A DNA stretch of 64,000 nt from Paenibacillus thalictri (GCF_004307995.1 NZ_SIRE01000035.1:1-64000); one strand, 5' to 3'. Positions 53,443 through 62,171 are shown, counted from the stretch's first letter. Notes: generated from the letters alone by a model not told the origin. A program made the numbers and translations.

Positions 53443-54294
53443 TTAAATGGCTGCTTCTGGCAGACGATCGTCTTGATCATCTGCATTTTCTTTTCTAAAC
53501 CACTGAAAAAATACATAACCCAACATGATGCCATATGAAATTTCCTGAACGATCTTCATGACGACGCCGCCAAGTTGCTGATCTGCTAGTTGCGTAAGCC
53601 AAGGAAGCTCGAAAGGTTTCTGGTTGACCGTCAGAGAGTAGAACGGTAAGCATAGCAAATGCGTATCGCCGGTATAAATCGCATATAGCGGTTCATTCGC
53701 AAAAATGATTAGACCGCAAGCAGGAGTTAGCATGAGACCGTTCAGAAAAATGTATCCAATTTTCTTCAGCGGACTGAGCATCTGCCGACCGGCTAGGCAG
53801 TAAACAGGCCACCACAATCCAAACGCCGTAACAAGCAGCAGTATGTGCAGCATGTTGTGCAGCGCATAATTCGACATGGCGGCTTCGAAAATAACAGGCA
53901 CATGGTAGAAGGAAAACAGTCCGTTAAACAGAAGCAATGCGACAATCGGATTCCCCCCTACCGCTATGACGCTGCGCACGACCGGTATCTGCAACGTACG
54001 TGAATAAAACTTTGCTGGCAGCCCTGCAAGAATGAGCGGGGGGACGACCAGATATAGGATCGATTGCTGCAGCATATGTATACTGAACCAAAAATGTCCA
54101 AGCAAGTTTAACGGTCCCCCGAGCGCAAAATAAAACAAAAAAATGCCTAGTGCAAAGCCTGCCGAACCTAGTCCGGATACGTCCTCACGTCCGTATTTCC
54201 AATAGAACAAGGCCAGCAGCAATGTCATCACGGCAAGCTCAGGACTGAATACGGTTCTGAACCCATAAGCTTCTATGAGCAATCCGAGATCCAT
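53443..54294 (-). CDS. ctaG: CtaG-type cytochrome c oxidase assembly protein
   Basis: A 283-residue protein with seven membrane segments. ATG 54294 with GGAAGGAG 11 nt upstream is preferred over the frame start at 54348. Family features are HFWFSIHMLQQSILYLVVPPLILAGLPAKF and NYALHNMLHILLLVTAFGLWWPV, with conserved His residues on the membrane, and a C-terminal QQLGGVVMKIVQEISYG. In B. subtilis CtaG is needed for caa3 oxidase and is linked to copper handling. It follows the CopC-CopD gene after 89 nt, probably in the same transcript. Confidence 0.88.
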   Translation of the reverse strand: MDLGLLIEAYGFRTVFSPELAVMTLLLALFYWKYGREDVSGLGSAGFALGIFLFYFALGGPLNLLGHFWFSIHMLQQSILYLVVPPLILAGLPAKFYSRTLQIPVVRSVIAVGGNPIVALLLFNGLFSFYHVPVIFEAAMSNYALHNMLHILLLVTAFGLWWPVYCLAGRQMLSPLKKIGYIFLNGLMLTPACGLIIFANEPLYAIYTGDTHLLCLPFYSLTVNQKPFELPWLTQLADQQLGGVVMKIVQEISYGIMLGYVFFQWFRKENADDQDDRLPEAAI

Positions 54295-54383
54295 CCATAT
54301 TTCCGCTCCTTCCTTAATGAAATCGATCACCCGTGCAGGATTCTCCACCTGTTACGGATAAGACAGGGGGGCTGCACCCAGGC

Positions 54384-56657
54384 TTACGGAATTTCAATCG
54401 TCTTCTCATATTGATGAAGAAATCCTTGCGAATCCGAAAACGCGATATTCAACTGCCACTCTCCGCTCTGATTAAATAATCGTCCGCCGGTGGAGTCATA
54501 TGTGTATTTGTCAAAGCCTTCAAACCCGTAAGGGTCGGGGCCGCTTGCCGTCAAAGTCAGCGGTACTTGAAGCGGCGCCTCCTCGGGAGTAGCCTTCCTA
54601 TAATATGTAAACGTCGGTTGAACCGGCGATCCTCCCCCGGTTGGAAGCCACACATCCAGTTTAGCGGATTGTTTATCCGATCCATCTTGTTTGATGCGCA
54701 GTGACATATGAGCGCGATCCCCCATGACATGCCAGTAGACCGGCTCTCCGAGCGTTCCGCTAACTGCAGAAGGTGGAGATGTCGTAGATAGTGCGCCCGC
54801 AATGACAAAAGCCGCAAGCGCAAGCATAAGTTCGATTCTCAGGCCATTTATACTGCGGCCAAGCGCACGTTCAGGATCTCCTTCATTCATTGAGCGCTCG
54901 ATGCCGGGCATCCACACCTTACGATGAAGCGCACCTATGACTGCAACGAACAGCAGAATGAACGTCTTGATCATCACGAGCCGCCCGTATCGGCTATCGA
55001 CGAGCTCGGATAACAGGTGAAGCCGCATAATGGCAAGTACCGCACCGGTTACGCCTATAATAATTATCGATGGCAACGCGAATCGCGAAAACCGTTTCAT
55101 CATGTCATACCAGTTGGCGACATCCTGCTTTGTTGGTTTGCGCACGAAGGTGGAAGCGAATATTCCTGAAAGTCCGCCGAACCATAACCCGGAAAATCCT
55201 ATGTGAGTCAGGTGCGAAATGACGGCCGCCATCGCGCCTTCTGTAGCGCCGAGCGCATGACCTGTCAACGGGAATAATGCCACCCAAACCGCCGCCATTG
55301 TTGTCTTGATCCATTTTCCGTAAGAACGATCCTGCTCTGCGCTCCAAGTTAACGTGAACATAAGCAGTGCCAGGACGGGCCGTAGCCATGCCGCAGTACC
55401 GATCCATGTGGACGACAGCAGCGTTGCGATTCGCTCCGATGTTGTATACATTCCGATACCATTGAGCTGCTCGGCAAGCATCCATACCGTAAGGAAGCCG
55501 GTCGCCGAACTGACGACGGCGGCAGTTCCTATGAGACGCCTCTCGACATTGATGGAGAAACCGAGCGGCGCCTCACGACGCGTGGCTGGCCATATCCAAT
55601 ACCGGTAAGCGAGAAAACCGCATACGGCGACGGCCGTCAGCACTTCGATTATTCTCAGCCATTGGCGGGCTGTCGTGCGCCAATCCGTCTCATGCTGATG
55701 CATATGCTCCGCGTGAGCGTCAGATGCTGAAGCGGTTTGCGCTGGCGGCACTGCATTCTCCGACTTATCCGCTGACGTATTTTCAGCGCGCGTCGCACTT
55801 GTCCTGGCAGTTGCGGCAGGAGCAGATTTAGTGCCTGCGAGCGCATCGGCTCCTGAGGCCTGCTTTTGTTGCGCTTGCCCGGGCTCCACAGCCCTCGTCC
55901 CCTCCGCTTCAGCGGCAAGCTTATCCGAGACGGAGCCAGCTTCGGCAGCCGCTTCAGCACGGTTTTCTTTCGCTAGCTTCTCCGGCTTGTTCGACTGTTC
56001 CAAGCTTGGTGCCGAATCTGTCCGCACTGACTTTTCCAGCATTACTATCGATTCGGGCTTATCCTGAAGTTCCGACTTTGCCGCAGGTAACGTATTCGTC
56101 TCAGCCATATCCGCTGTCGATGGCGCAGCCGAGACTTGCCGACTTTCCTCTTGCCCCGGCTGCGCGTTTGTTTCAGTGGACTGAGGCAAGCTCTGAGCAG
56201 ATTGGGAATCGTTCGCCGCTCTCTCGGCAGCGCTTACGGACGATGTTTTTCTTGGCGGATCGAGTGATATCGCGCCGACGGAAACTTCTTTGGCTATTGG
56301 CTCGCCTATAGAGAAGCGGAAGGAGCCGTCCGTCACATGCGTATCCACGGAAAGCACTTGCCATTTAACTGTATAGACGCCTTTATTCAGCTTAGGGATT
56401 TTGTAAATTAGCCATATGTTTTGCTCTGAGCGAATCTCCCCCTTTACGGCCGTACCTGCTGCGTTTTCCACTTTTAGATCAGCAAACTTGGGATCAATTG
56501 GTTCGGTAAATTTAATTCTGATCTCGTTAGGCGATTCATTTAACTCCGCATCGGCCAATGGAGACGAACGTTCCATATTGGCATGCGCACTTGCTCCCGA
56601 TGCGAAACTCAGCAGAAGCCCTGTCGCAAGCAGGAGGCTCACTAACCATCGATACAT
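54384..56657 (-). CDS. CopC-CopD fusion, copper uptake protein (YcnJ-like)
   Basis: A 757-residue protein from ATG 56657 (AAAGGAGG 10 nt upstream). A signal peptide ends at Ala24, which leaves His25 (AHANMERSSP) as mature N-terminus, the known Cu(II) ligand of CopC. A second His is in VLSVDTHVTDGSFRF. A low-complexity, Ala/Glu/Gln-rich linker of about 200 residues follows. Then comes an eight-segment CopD membrane domain with the His pair in AVISHLTHIGFSGLWFGGLSG, and an extracellular C-terminal domain. It matches B. subtilis YcnJ, a copper importer used in copper limitation. The unusually long linker is noteworthy. Confidence 0.9.
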   Translation of the reverse strand: MYRWLVSLLLATGLLLSFASGASAHANMERSSPLADAELNESPNEIRIKFTEPIDPKFADLKVENAAGTAVKGEIRSEQNIWLIYKIPKLNKGVYTVKWQVLSVDTHVTDGSFRFSIGEPIAKEVSVGAISLDPPRKTSSVSAAERAANDSQSAQSLPQSTETNAQPGQEESRQVSAAPSTADMAETNTLPAAKSELQDKPESIVMLEKSVRTDSAPSLEQSNKPEKLAKENRAEAAAEAGSVSDKLAAEAEGTRAVEPGQAQQKQASGADALAGTKSAPAATARTSATRAENTSADKSENAVPPAQTASASDAHAEHMHQHETDWRTTARQWLRIIEVLTAVAVCGFLAYRYWIWPATRREAPLGFSINVERRLIGTAAVVSSATGFLTVWMLAEQLNGIGMYTTSERIATLLSSTWIGTAAWLRPVLALLMFTLTWSAEQDRSYGKWIKTTMAAVWVALFPLTGHALGATEGAMAAVISHLTHIGFSGLWFGGLSGIFASTFVRKPTKQDVANWYDMMKRFSRFALPSIIIIGVTGAVLAIMRLHLLSELVDSRYGRLVMIKTFILLFVAVIGALHRKVWMPGIERSMNEGDPERALGRSINGLRIELMLALAAFVIAGALSTTSPPSAVSGTLGEPVYWHVMGDRAHMSLRIKQDGSDKQSAKLDVWLPTGGGSPVQPTFTYYRKATPEEAPLQVPLTLTASGPDPYGFEGFDKYTYDSTGGRLFNQSGEWQLNIAFSDSQGFLHQYEKTIEIP

Positions 56658-56746
56658 CCGGCTCGCTCCTCCTTTCTTGTGCTGTGAAGCGAACAGGCAA
56701 GCGGAACCTGAACATAATGTCCCACGGCTCATCTTGCCTGGCAATG

Positions 56747-57823
56747 TTATTTCGTATAGACGAGTACGGCAGCGCGGGTGCTCGCTACGGCCGGGAGAAA
56801 TTCAACAGAAGCTCCTGCTTGCTCGGCAGCTGTGCGAAGCGCTACAGAAGCCGCTCCTTTATAGGCCGGATCGATGTTGGCGCGGACGAAGTCTGCCGTA
56901 ACAACCGTTGTTCCGTCGGAGAATGAAGCGTTTCCCTCTTCTGTCAGCTTGCCGTTCACATAAATGTAAGGCATAGGGTTCACATTCCCGGTTGGTAAAG
57001 AAGCCGCTTCGTTCTGAACGGAGAATGTCATCGTAGCCGAGTAGCTCGTTTGTGCGTATTCGCCTTCCTTCTTCTCCTTCTCATCCGTGATGCTTGCTCT
57101 CAACAAATAATAGTCGGCTTCCCCTAAAGTGAAAGTAACTTTACCTTCGTCATCCGTCTTCCACTCTTGAGCTTCCGAATTGCTGCGTCGAATGAGTGAA
57201 GCGGTCACACCGGCTTGCGGAACTCCTTTGACCAAGAGCTGGACGCTTACTTGCTTGCCGGGTGTGGCAGCCGCAGGATTAAACGCCGGCACCCATTCGG
57301 CCCGATCTGTGCTTACCGCCTTGGAAAAGCCTTTCAGCGCTTCTATGCGGCCGGGTGTCGCAATATCGCTGACCGCTACGAATGATTTGGCGCTGCGCAG
57401 CGAACGGCTTGGCGCGGCACCGCTTTTGGATACGGAATCCGACTCGGCGCTTATAATATAGGCGCCTGGCGATTGCGAGGAAAACGAAGCGATAAATCCG
57501 TTATTGACAGCCGGCTCCGTTTGGGTAGCCGCCTCGCCGGAATAGAATAGCGACTTGGAAATGTCCGCTTTCTGCCCGGACGGAGTCACTACGTATACCT
57601 TAGCGGAGTCTTTGTTCCACTGTCCGGTGATCCGGTAGCTCTTATGCTCGTTCGAATGGTTGCCGAGCAGCAGATCGACATAGGCGACTTGCCCTTGCGC
57701 CAAGACCGGCGAATTCGTTTGCGACCAGCCGTCGTGAGCGGATATCGGCAGCGCCGAGCCGAGCAGCAGCGCAGTCGCGAGTGAAAAGACAGCCATTTGT
57801 TTCTTTAAGCGGATGTGTTTCAT
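56747..57823 (-). CDS. Secreted DUF4198-like protein with a copper amine oxidase N-like tail
   Basis: A 358-residue exported protein with a signal peptide (about 1-29, ending ISA before HDGWSQ). The mature protein starts with His, then a beta-rich domain resembling DUF4198 metal-uptake accessory proteins. An Ig-like segment follows (VQLLVKGVPQAGVTASLIRR), and the end (PYIYVNGKLTEEG, then ALRTAAEQAGASVEFLPA) looks like a copper amine oxidase N-terminal-type repeat. It is the first gene of an operon with CopC-CopD and CtaG, so a role in presenting copper or another metal at the cell surface is inferred. The start ATG has GGAGGTTAACGTACAT upstream. Family assignment is moderate. Confidence 0.7.
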   Translation of the reverse strand: MKHIRLKKQMAVFSLATALLLGSALPISAHDGWSQTNSPVLAQGQVAYVDLLLGNHSNEHKSYRITGQWNKDSAKVYVVTPSGQKADISKSLFYSGEAATQTEPAVNNGFIASFSSQSPGAYIISAESDSVSKSGAAPSRSLRSAKSFVAVSDIATPGRIEALKGFSKAVSTDRAEWVPAFNPAAATPGKQVSVQLLVKGVPQAGVTASLIRRSNSEAQEWKTDDEGKVTFTLGEADYYLLRASITDEKEKKEGEYAQTSYSATMTFSVQNEAASLPTGNVNPMPYIYVNGKLTEEGNASFSDGTTVVTADFVRANIDPAYKGAASVALRTAAEQAGASVEFLPAVASTRAAVLVYTK

Positions 57824-57868
57824 ATGTACGTTAACCTCCGAATCGAAAATGAGTGATTATTCTTCTTA

Positions 57869-57913
57869 AGCATAGTCAGATTCGCCTGCCCGGGCATGAC
57901 TCTATGGAGTCAT
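57869..57913 (-). promoter_or_regulatory. Regulon site E: promoter of the DUF4198/CopCD/CtaG operon
   Basis: ATGACTCTATGGAGTCAT at 57896-57913: all 14 arm positions match. On the minus strand 21 nt lead to a -10 TATGCT at 57874-57869. Confidence 0.75.
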
Positions 57914-57999
57914 TATTGTTACGAATTGGTGAAGCGTCATCGCTCCGGCGATTTGCGCCGCAGCAAATATAGGAACAGACGGATACGTCTTCTTAGTTC

Positions 58000-58647
58000 T
58001 TACGATCGCAGCCAGCCTTTCTCGTAAGCATACCGCATCAATTGAACGCGATTGTCCAGATGCAGCTTTTGTAAAATATTTTTCAGATGGTTCTTGACCG
58101 TATGCTCGGATATGTCAAGATCCTCCGAAATTTCCTTGTTGGAGCTTCCGCGCGCAACGCATTCCAAAATTTCTTTTTCCCTCGACGTAAGCGGGGATTT
58201 CTCGGGAACGCTTGTCTTGATCGATGTAAATTCCTGGAGCAATCGAACCGCGACCTCTCTGGACATCGGCGCTTCATCGAAGGCAACCGCCCGCAAATAT
58301 TCGTGCCAAGAGGCGGGGCTTAAATTTTTCAGCAAATAACCTTGTGCTCCCCGTTTAATCGCCTCGAACAAATGAGTAATGTCATCGGACACCGTTACCA
58401 TGATGATTTTTACGTACGGAAACTTTTCTTTGATGACTTTTGTTGCTTCTAATCCATCCAATTCGGGCATCCGGATATCCATCAATATCAGATCAGGCAT
58501 GCTCGATTCCGCCATTCGTATCGCCTCCAACCCGTTCCCCGCCTCACCCACGATTTCGAAGGAACCGTCGACCTCAATAATGTCTCTCATCGCTTCACGG
58601 GCATGCGCATGATCGTCCACCAGCATAATGCGTATTGGCTGCGTCAT
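58000..58647 (-). CDS. NarL/LuxR-family response regulator
   Basis: A 215-residue protein. The receiver domain has acidic residues Asp11-Asp12, phosphoacceptor Asp57 (LILMDIRMPELDG) and Lys near 108 (LLKNLSP). The LuxR-type helix-turn-helix is at about 150-212 (LTSREKEILECVARGSSNKEISEDLDISEHTVKNHLKNILQKLHL). Its ATG overlaps the sensor kinase stop by 4 nt. NarL-type regulators bind two-fold symmetric sites as dimers. It is the only regulator encoded within the group of genes that share the ATGACTC palindrome, and its own operon has one, so it is the first candidate to bind it (inference). Confidence 0.92.
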   Translation of the reverse strand: MTQPIRIMLVDDHAHAREAMRDIIEVDGSFEIVGEAGNGLEAIRMAESSMPDLILMDIRMPELDGLEATKVIKEKFPYVKIIMVTVSDDITHLFEAIKRGAQGYLLKNLSPASWHEYLRAVAFDEAPMSREVAVRLLQEFTSIKTSVPEKSPLTSREKEILECVARGSSNKEISEDLDISEHTVKNHLKNILQKLHLDNRVQLMRYAYEKGWLRS

Positions 58648-59507
58648 GAAAGATCCTCCTTTCCGACTTTGACAATCGTTTGTTCAAGCTCACGGTTGAT
58701 GCCGAAGCGCCAATTCAGGGCGGCGGCACGCTCCCGAATCATAAGCAGCCCGAAGCCGCCGGTCGTTTCCGTTTCTTTGCCGACATCGCTCGCAAAACCT
58801 CTCCCATCGTCGCGAATGACACATTGCCAGCCGTTCTGCTCTCGATCCTCTCCCCTAATCCACAGATTCGAGGCTCCGGCGTGCTTATAGGCATTAATCA
58901 TCGCTTCCCTGATCGTAGAGTACAGTTCCACCTTCTCCTTCATGGATATACGGTTCTCGGACAATGTCCAATCTAGATGAACAGATATTCCTGTGTCCTG
59001 TTGAAACTCTTCGCTCAAGTGCTGTACAGACTCAAGCCACGGCTTGGAAGCCGGGTTGACGGGATAACGTAAGCCTGCGATTGCCTGCCGTACGTAATCG
59101 TTCACTTCATGAATCGTCTTTCGCAAGCCGTGATAAGCCGACTTCACTTCCTCAGATTGCACATTTGTTTCGTTTTGCTCCAAGCGGTTCACCCTCACGG
59201 ATAGCAAAAATAATGATTGTGCGATACCGTCATGCAATTCTTGAGCAATTTTCTCCCGCTCTTCCAATGCGGCTTTTACTGCCTTCTCCTTCTGTAGTTC
59301 CTCCTGCAGTTCCTCAATCATAGAAAACAGATGGCGCAGCAGAGTCATCGTCACGAAAAAAACGAGCAACGGAGCAAGCCAATTTCCAAGCTCCATGGAT
59401 ATGTAAGGGAGTAGAAACGAATGCCGGATATACTCCCACAAGCCGATGGTCAAGGTTGGAATGATCAGGATTAAGCTTTTCAGATGTTTGTATAAAATAT
59501 GATTCAC
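58644..59507 (-). CDS. Sensor histidine kinase, NarX/LiaS type
   Basis: A 287-residue protein with two N-terminal membrane segments (about 12-24 and 43-57) and almost no external loop. A coiled coil and HisKA_3 dimerisation domain follow, with His92 in EKIAQELHDGIAQSLF, then an HATPase domain (IREAMINAYKHAGASNLW, VIRDDGRGF, GGFGLLMIRERAAAL). Such short sensors often detect membrane state or work with partner proteins. The called start is GTG 59507; AAAGGA touches it, so an in-frame ATT at 59498, 8 nt further, is an alternative. It is co-transcribed with the response regulator from a promoter with the shared palindrome. Confidence 0.9.
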   Translation of the reverse strand: MNHILYKHLKSLILIIPTLTIGLWEYIRHSFLLPYISMELGNWLAPLLVFFVTMTLLRHLFSMIEELQEELQKEKAVKAALEEREKIAQELHDGIAQSLFLLSVRVNRLEQNETNVQSEEVKSAYHGLRKTIHEVNDYVRQAIAGLRYPVNPASKPWLESVQHLSEEFQQDTGISVHLDWTLSENRISMKEKVELYSTIREAMINAYKHAGASNLWIRGEDREQNGWQCVIRDDGRGFASDVGKETETTGGFGLLMIRERAAALNWRFGINRELEQTIVKVGKEDLS

Positions 59508-59531
59508 TCCTTTGAGAACTGTTGTATTTCC

Positions 59532-59578
59532 ATAATAACGATATGTTGATTGAACTGACTATGACTCCATAGAGCCAT
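59532..59578 (-). promoter_or_regulatory. Regulon site F: promoter of the two-component system
   Basis: ATGACTCCATAGAGCCAT at 59561-59578 (13 of 14 arm positions). On the minus strand 23 nt lead to TATTAT at 59537-59532. It suggests autoregulation. Confidence 0.65.
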
Positions 59579-59633
59579 TTACAGTCGGTATTTGAACATC
59601 AATTGATTTATGGAACCCTACTTTTCAACTCAA

Positions 59634-59666
59634 AATAAAAAAAGAAACGGGAAAATCTAATCCCCG
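59634..59666 (-). terminator. Terminator of the PepSY gene
   Basis: On the minus strand CGGGGA, loop TTAGATT, TTCCCG, then TTTCTTTTTTTATT, 18 nt after the stop codon. Confidence 0.75.
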
Positions 59667-59683
59667 CTCCTTGCCTAGTACAT

Positions 59684-61054
59684 TTATTTGGCGATATTTG
59701 CGTTTTGCAATTTATTTTTGGAAGAAATGATGATTTCAATCAGCACAACCAAAATTAAGGAAATGCCAAATAGCGGCATCAGGCAGCCCAATAACACCAT
59801 GAAAGTAATGAACCCGATGGATAACTTGCCGGATAGGTTTGGCGGAGCAGACAACGAGTTTTTCTTTTTGCGGATCAGCCACGTTTTTAAGCCCCAGAAA
59901 ATAACGAGCAGGAACAGAAGACAAACAATAAGATTTAATGTTTTATTGAGCCAGCCAAATAAGTGGCCTTCATGCAGCGGAATTCCCCACGTGTACAATT
60001 TTCCTAAAATCCCGTAATCTTCAAAACCTACTTTCGAAATTAACTTGCCGCTATATTGGTCAAAATACGTTGTGACTTCATCATACGGGCTGACATCTAA
60101 ACCCGTCACACCCGAATTGCTTCCTTTGGAAACGACATAAACACCTTGTTCGTCATTAGGGTAAATAATCGAATAGGGCTTGGAAATATTCGCTTTGTTC
60201 ACCTCGTTCATCAACTGCTCAAGCGTAATCATTCCGCTGCGATTTGTCATATTTTCCATATGCGCCATGTCGTTATGCCCGGCATGGGATGCATCGCCGG
60301 ATGTCGGCAGCTCGTTCTTGCGGGTAGCCCAAGGAATTTCGTTCATATCCGAAGTAGGCGGTTTTTGCTTTAACAGAGGAATCCCGATTGACGGATGCTT
60401 TTGAGCGGTGGAGTAAATAAAATCGCCCATAAAGGCCGACCAAGGCAGGCCGGTAAAAATAATAATTACCATTGGAATTGTAATGATGGTTCCAATGAGC
60501 GCATGCCATTTCAGATTTTTTTGCCGCTGGGTCGGATTTGCTTCCTTCTTTAACGCCCTGCCTTTGAATGTCATGTAAATACCGGAAAGCAGCAGGAAAA
60601 TGGCCCAGCATGCGGCCAATTCAACCAAGTAGTTGACAACGGTCCCCCCTACAAAAAGTGAGCTATGTACCGCTCTCATCACATTGGAAAATGTATATTC
60701 CGGGTTTTGGCTGCCGACAATTTGATAGTTTGCATCTAAAAATACGTATTTTTGACTGCCATCTTTATGGGTCATCGTTAAACGCGTATTGTATGGAGCC
60801 TCCAGCAAACTAACTTTTGAAACCGAATAATCCTTGAAGGTCATCTTGGCCTTCTCAATCCCCTGATCTATCGTCAGTTGTTCCGTTTGGGTGCTTTTGC
60901 CGAAAAATTCATGCTTGTACACGTTGTTTTCCACATCAGTATAAAACAGATACCCGATACCGCTTAATGTTAACGTAATCAGTAGCGGTGTAATAAATAG
61001 GGCTGCGTAAAAATGCCATCTCCAAAAACGGTTGTAATTATTTTTCTCCATCAT
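59684..61054 (-). CDS. PepSY-associated membrane protein with His/Met-rich segment
   Basis: A 456-residue protein with four main membrane segments: near 15-35, about 140-160, about 185-205 and near 375, plus a C-terminal pair. External PepSY-like domains lie between them (TIDQGIEKAKMTFKDYSVSKV, TLEQLMNEVNKANISK). This is the PiuB/PepSY_TM family, linked to iron or copper reduction and uptake. An external stretch near 255-280 (SHAGHNDMAHMENM) is rich in His and Met, typical of copper contact. The ATG at 61054 has GAAGGG upstream. A terminator follows, so it is monocistronic. Metal reductase function is inferred. Confidence 0.85.
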   Translation of the reverse strand: MMEKNNYNRFWRWHFYAALFITPLLITLTLSGIGYLFYTDVENNVYKHEFFGKSTQTEQLTIDQGIEKAKMTFKDYSVSKVSLLEAPYNTRLTMTHKDGSQKYVFLDANYQIVGSQNPEYTFSNVMRAVHSSLFVGGTVVNYLVELAACWAIFLLLSGIYMTFKGRALKKEANPTQRQKNLKWHALIGTIITIPMVIIIFTGLPWSAFMGDFIYSTAQKHPSIGIPLLKQKPPTSDMNEIPWATRKNELPTSGDASHAGHNDMAHMENMTNRSGMITLEQLMNEVNKANISKPYSIIYPNDEQGVYVVSKGSNSGVTGLDVSPYDEVTTYFDQYSGKLISKVGFEDYGILGKLYTWGIPLHEGHLFGWLNKTLNLIVCLLFLLVIFWGLKTWLIRKKKNSLSAPPNLSGKLSIGFITFMVLLGCLMPLFGISLILVVLIEIIISSKNKLQNANIAK

Positions 61055-61089
61055 CCATTTCCCTTCATATTTGTTCTCAACCCTTTTTT

Positions 61090-61134
61090 ATTATAGCGAG
61101 AAGGCTTCTCATTACAATAACTCAAAGGGGCTAT
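61090..61134 (-). promoter_or_regulatory. Regulon site G: promoter of the PepSY gene
   Basis: ATAACTCAAAGGGGCTAT at 61117-61134 (10 of 14 arm positions). On the minus strand exactly 21 nt lead to a perfect TATAAT at 61095-61090. Confidence 0.6.
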
Positions 61135-61174
61135 ATTCTAGCATTCCGGGACTGGCTTGACTCACTTTGTTCAT

Positions 61175-61205
61175 TAAAAAACCCACAGCTTGGAAACCAA
61201 GTGTG
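61175..61205 (-). terminator. Terminator of the His-rich membrane protein gene
   Basis: On the minus strand CACACTTGG, loop TTT, CCAAGCTGTG (one bulge), then GGGTTTTTT. Confidence 0.65.
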
Positions 61206-61242
61206 AATTTAATAATTGAACAAATTTTGAACGTCAAGGAAT

Positions 61243-61866
61243 TTATTCAGCTCCCGTGCGCTCTGCAGTTTTAAGCTGCTGATCCTGCCATTCAGACTGA
61301 TTATCTTCAGCTGCAATGGCTTGATACAAGCTGCCGACAGCTACCAGCATAATTACATCCATAAACAAGATCATAAGCAAGGGATGTTCCTGCAAGATCA
61401 TCACTCCCAACATAGCCCCCATCATACCGCTCATCACACCGGACAACATGCCGTCTAGCACGGCCAGCCAGCTATGAGTTTGACCGGCCAGCATTCCCGC
61501 TGCAACACCGATTGTTACACCGAATACCGTAGAGAAGAATAAAGATTGCAGCCAGATTCCGAGAAGCGTTCCGCCAATCAATCCTGTTATCATCGCTACA
61601 GCCATAGACGCCATCATCGCCGTCATCTTGCTAAGCCTGGGTGCGCTTGCCCGAAGCCGAATAATTAAGGTGGCTGCTGCAACAATCGTTGTTAATGCCG
61701 ATATCGCGCTGACGCTGATTAGTCCTGAATCCGAACCAGCAGCCACAGCATTTTCGGTCCCATGATTGTGATCGTGTTCCGCTGCCAAAGCAAACGGTGC
61801 TGCCGCAAAAAGGCTAACCATCACAATCAATGTGCTAATTACAGACTTAACTCGCTTCATGTTCAT
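61243..61866 (-). CDS. Membrane protein with exported His-rich N-terminus, unknown
   Basis: A 207-residue protein from ATG 61866 (GGAGGTG upstream; the frame extends to 61902). A signal-like segment ends near APFALAAE, directly followed by HDHNHG. At least five hydrophobic segments follow. Two are Gly/Met-rich (MVITGLIGGTLLGIWL-like and MLSGVMSGMMGAMLGVMIL), and a C-terminal polar tail ends the protein. The HDHNH cluster outside the membrane suggests binding of a transition metal. I do not recognise a named family. Its promoter has a perfect 16-bp core palindrome of the regulon, so it probably belongs to the copper and respiration genes. Confidence 0.75.
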   Translation of the reverse strand: MNMKRVKSVISTLIVMVSLFAAAPFALAAEHDHNHGTENAVAAGSDSGLISVSAISALTTIVAAATLIIRLRASAPRLSKMTAMMASMAVAMITGLIGGTLLGIWLQSLFFSTVFGVTIGVAAGMLAGQTHSWLAVLDGMLSGVMSGMMGAMLGVMILQEHPLLMILFMDVIMLVAVGSLYQAIAAEDNQSEWQDQQLKTAERTGAE

Positions 61867-61918
61867 TTCATCAAACACCTCCGTGTGGATGTTGGCCCCC
61901 ACTCATGCTTTTCTCTCT

Positions 61919-61963
61919 ATCATAGTCGTTTGCAAGCAAAATAGTCTGACTCGATCGAGTCAT
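61919..61963 (-). promoter_or_regulatory. Regulon site H: promoter of the His-rich membrane protein
   Basis: CTGACTCGATCGAGTCAT at 61946-61963 (13 of 14 arm positions; TGACTCGATCGAGTCA is a perfect palindrome). On the minus strand 21 nt lead to TATGAT at 61924-61919. Confidence 0.7.
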
Positions 61964-62105
61964 TTCATCAGAAAAATTGTGGCATGCCCCGAGTTTCGGT
62001 TAATCATTAATACAAAATTATATTTATATGTAATAATATGGTTATTTTTAATCCTGATAATATGTGTGCGGTCCACTTCGGAGTATTTGCAAGTTCAAAC
62101 AAACA

Positions 62106-62139
62106 GCCGTCTTTGATCAAAAGACAGATCAATGACGGC
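62106..62139 (-). terminator. Terminator of the third nik-type ABC operon
   Basis: GCCGTCATTGATC and GATCAAAGACGGC (minus strand, one mismatch, 8-nt loop), followed by TGTTTGTTTG, about 30 nt after the ATPase stop. Confidence 0.65.
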
Positions 62140-62171
62140 AGTTCGAGGACAATCTTTATGTTTAGGAAGCT

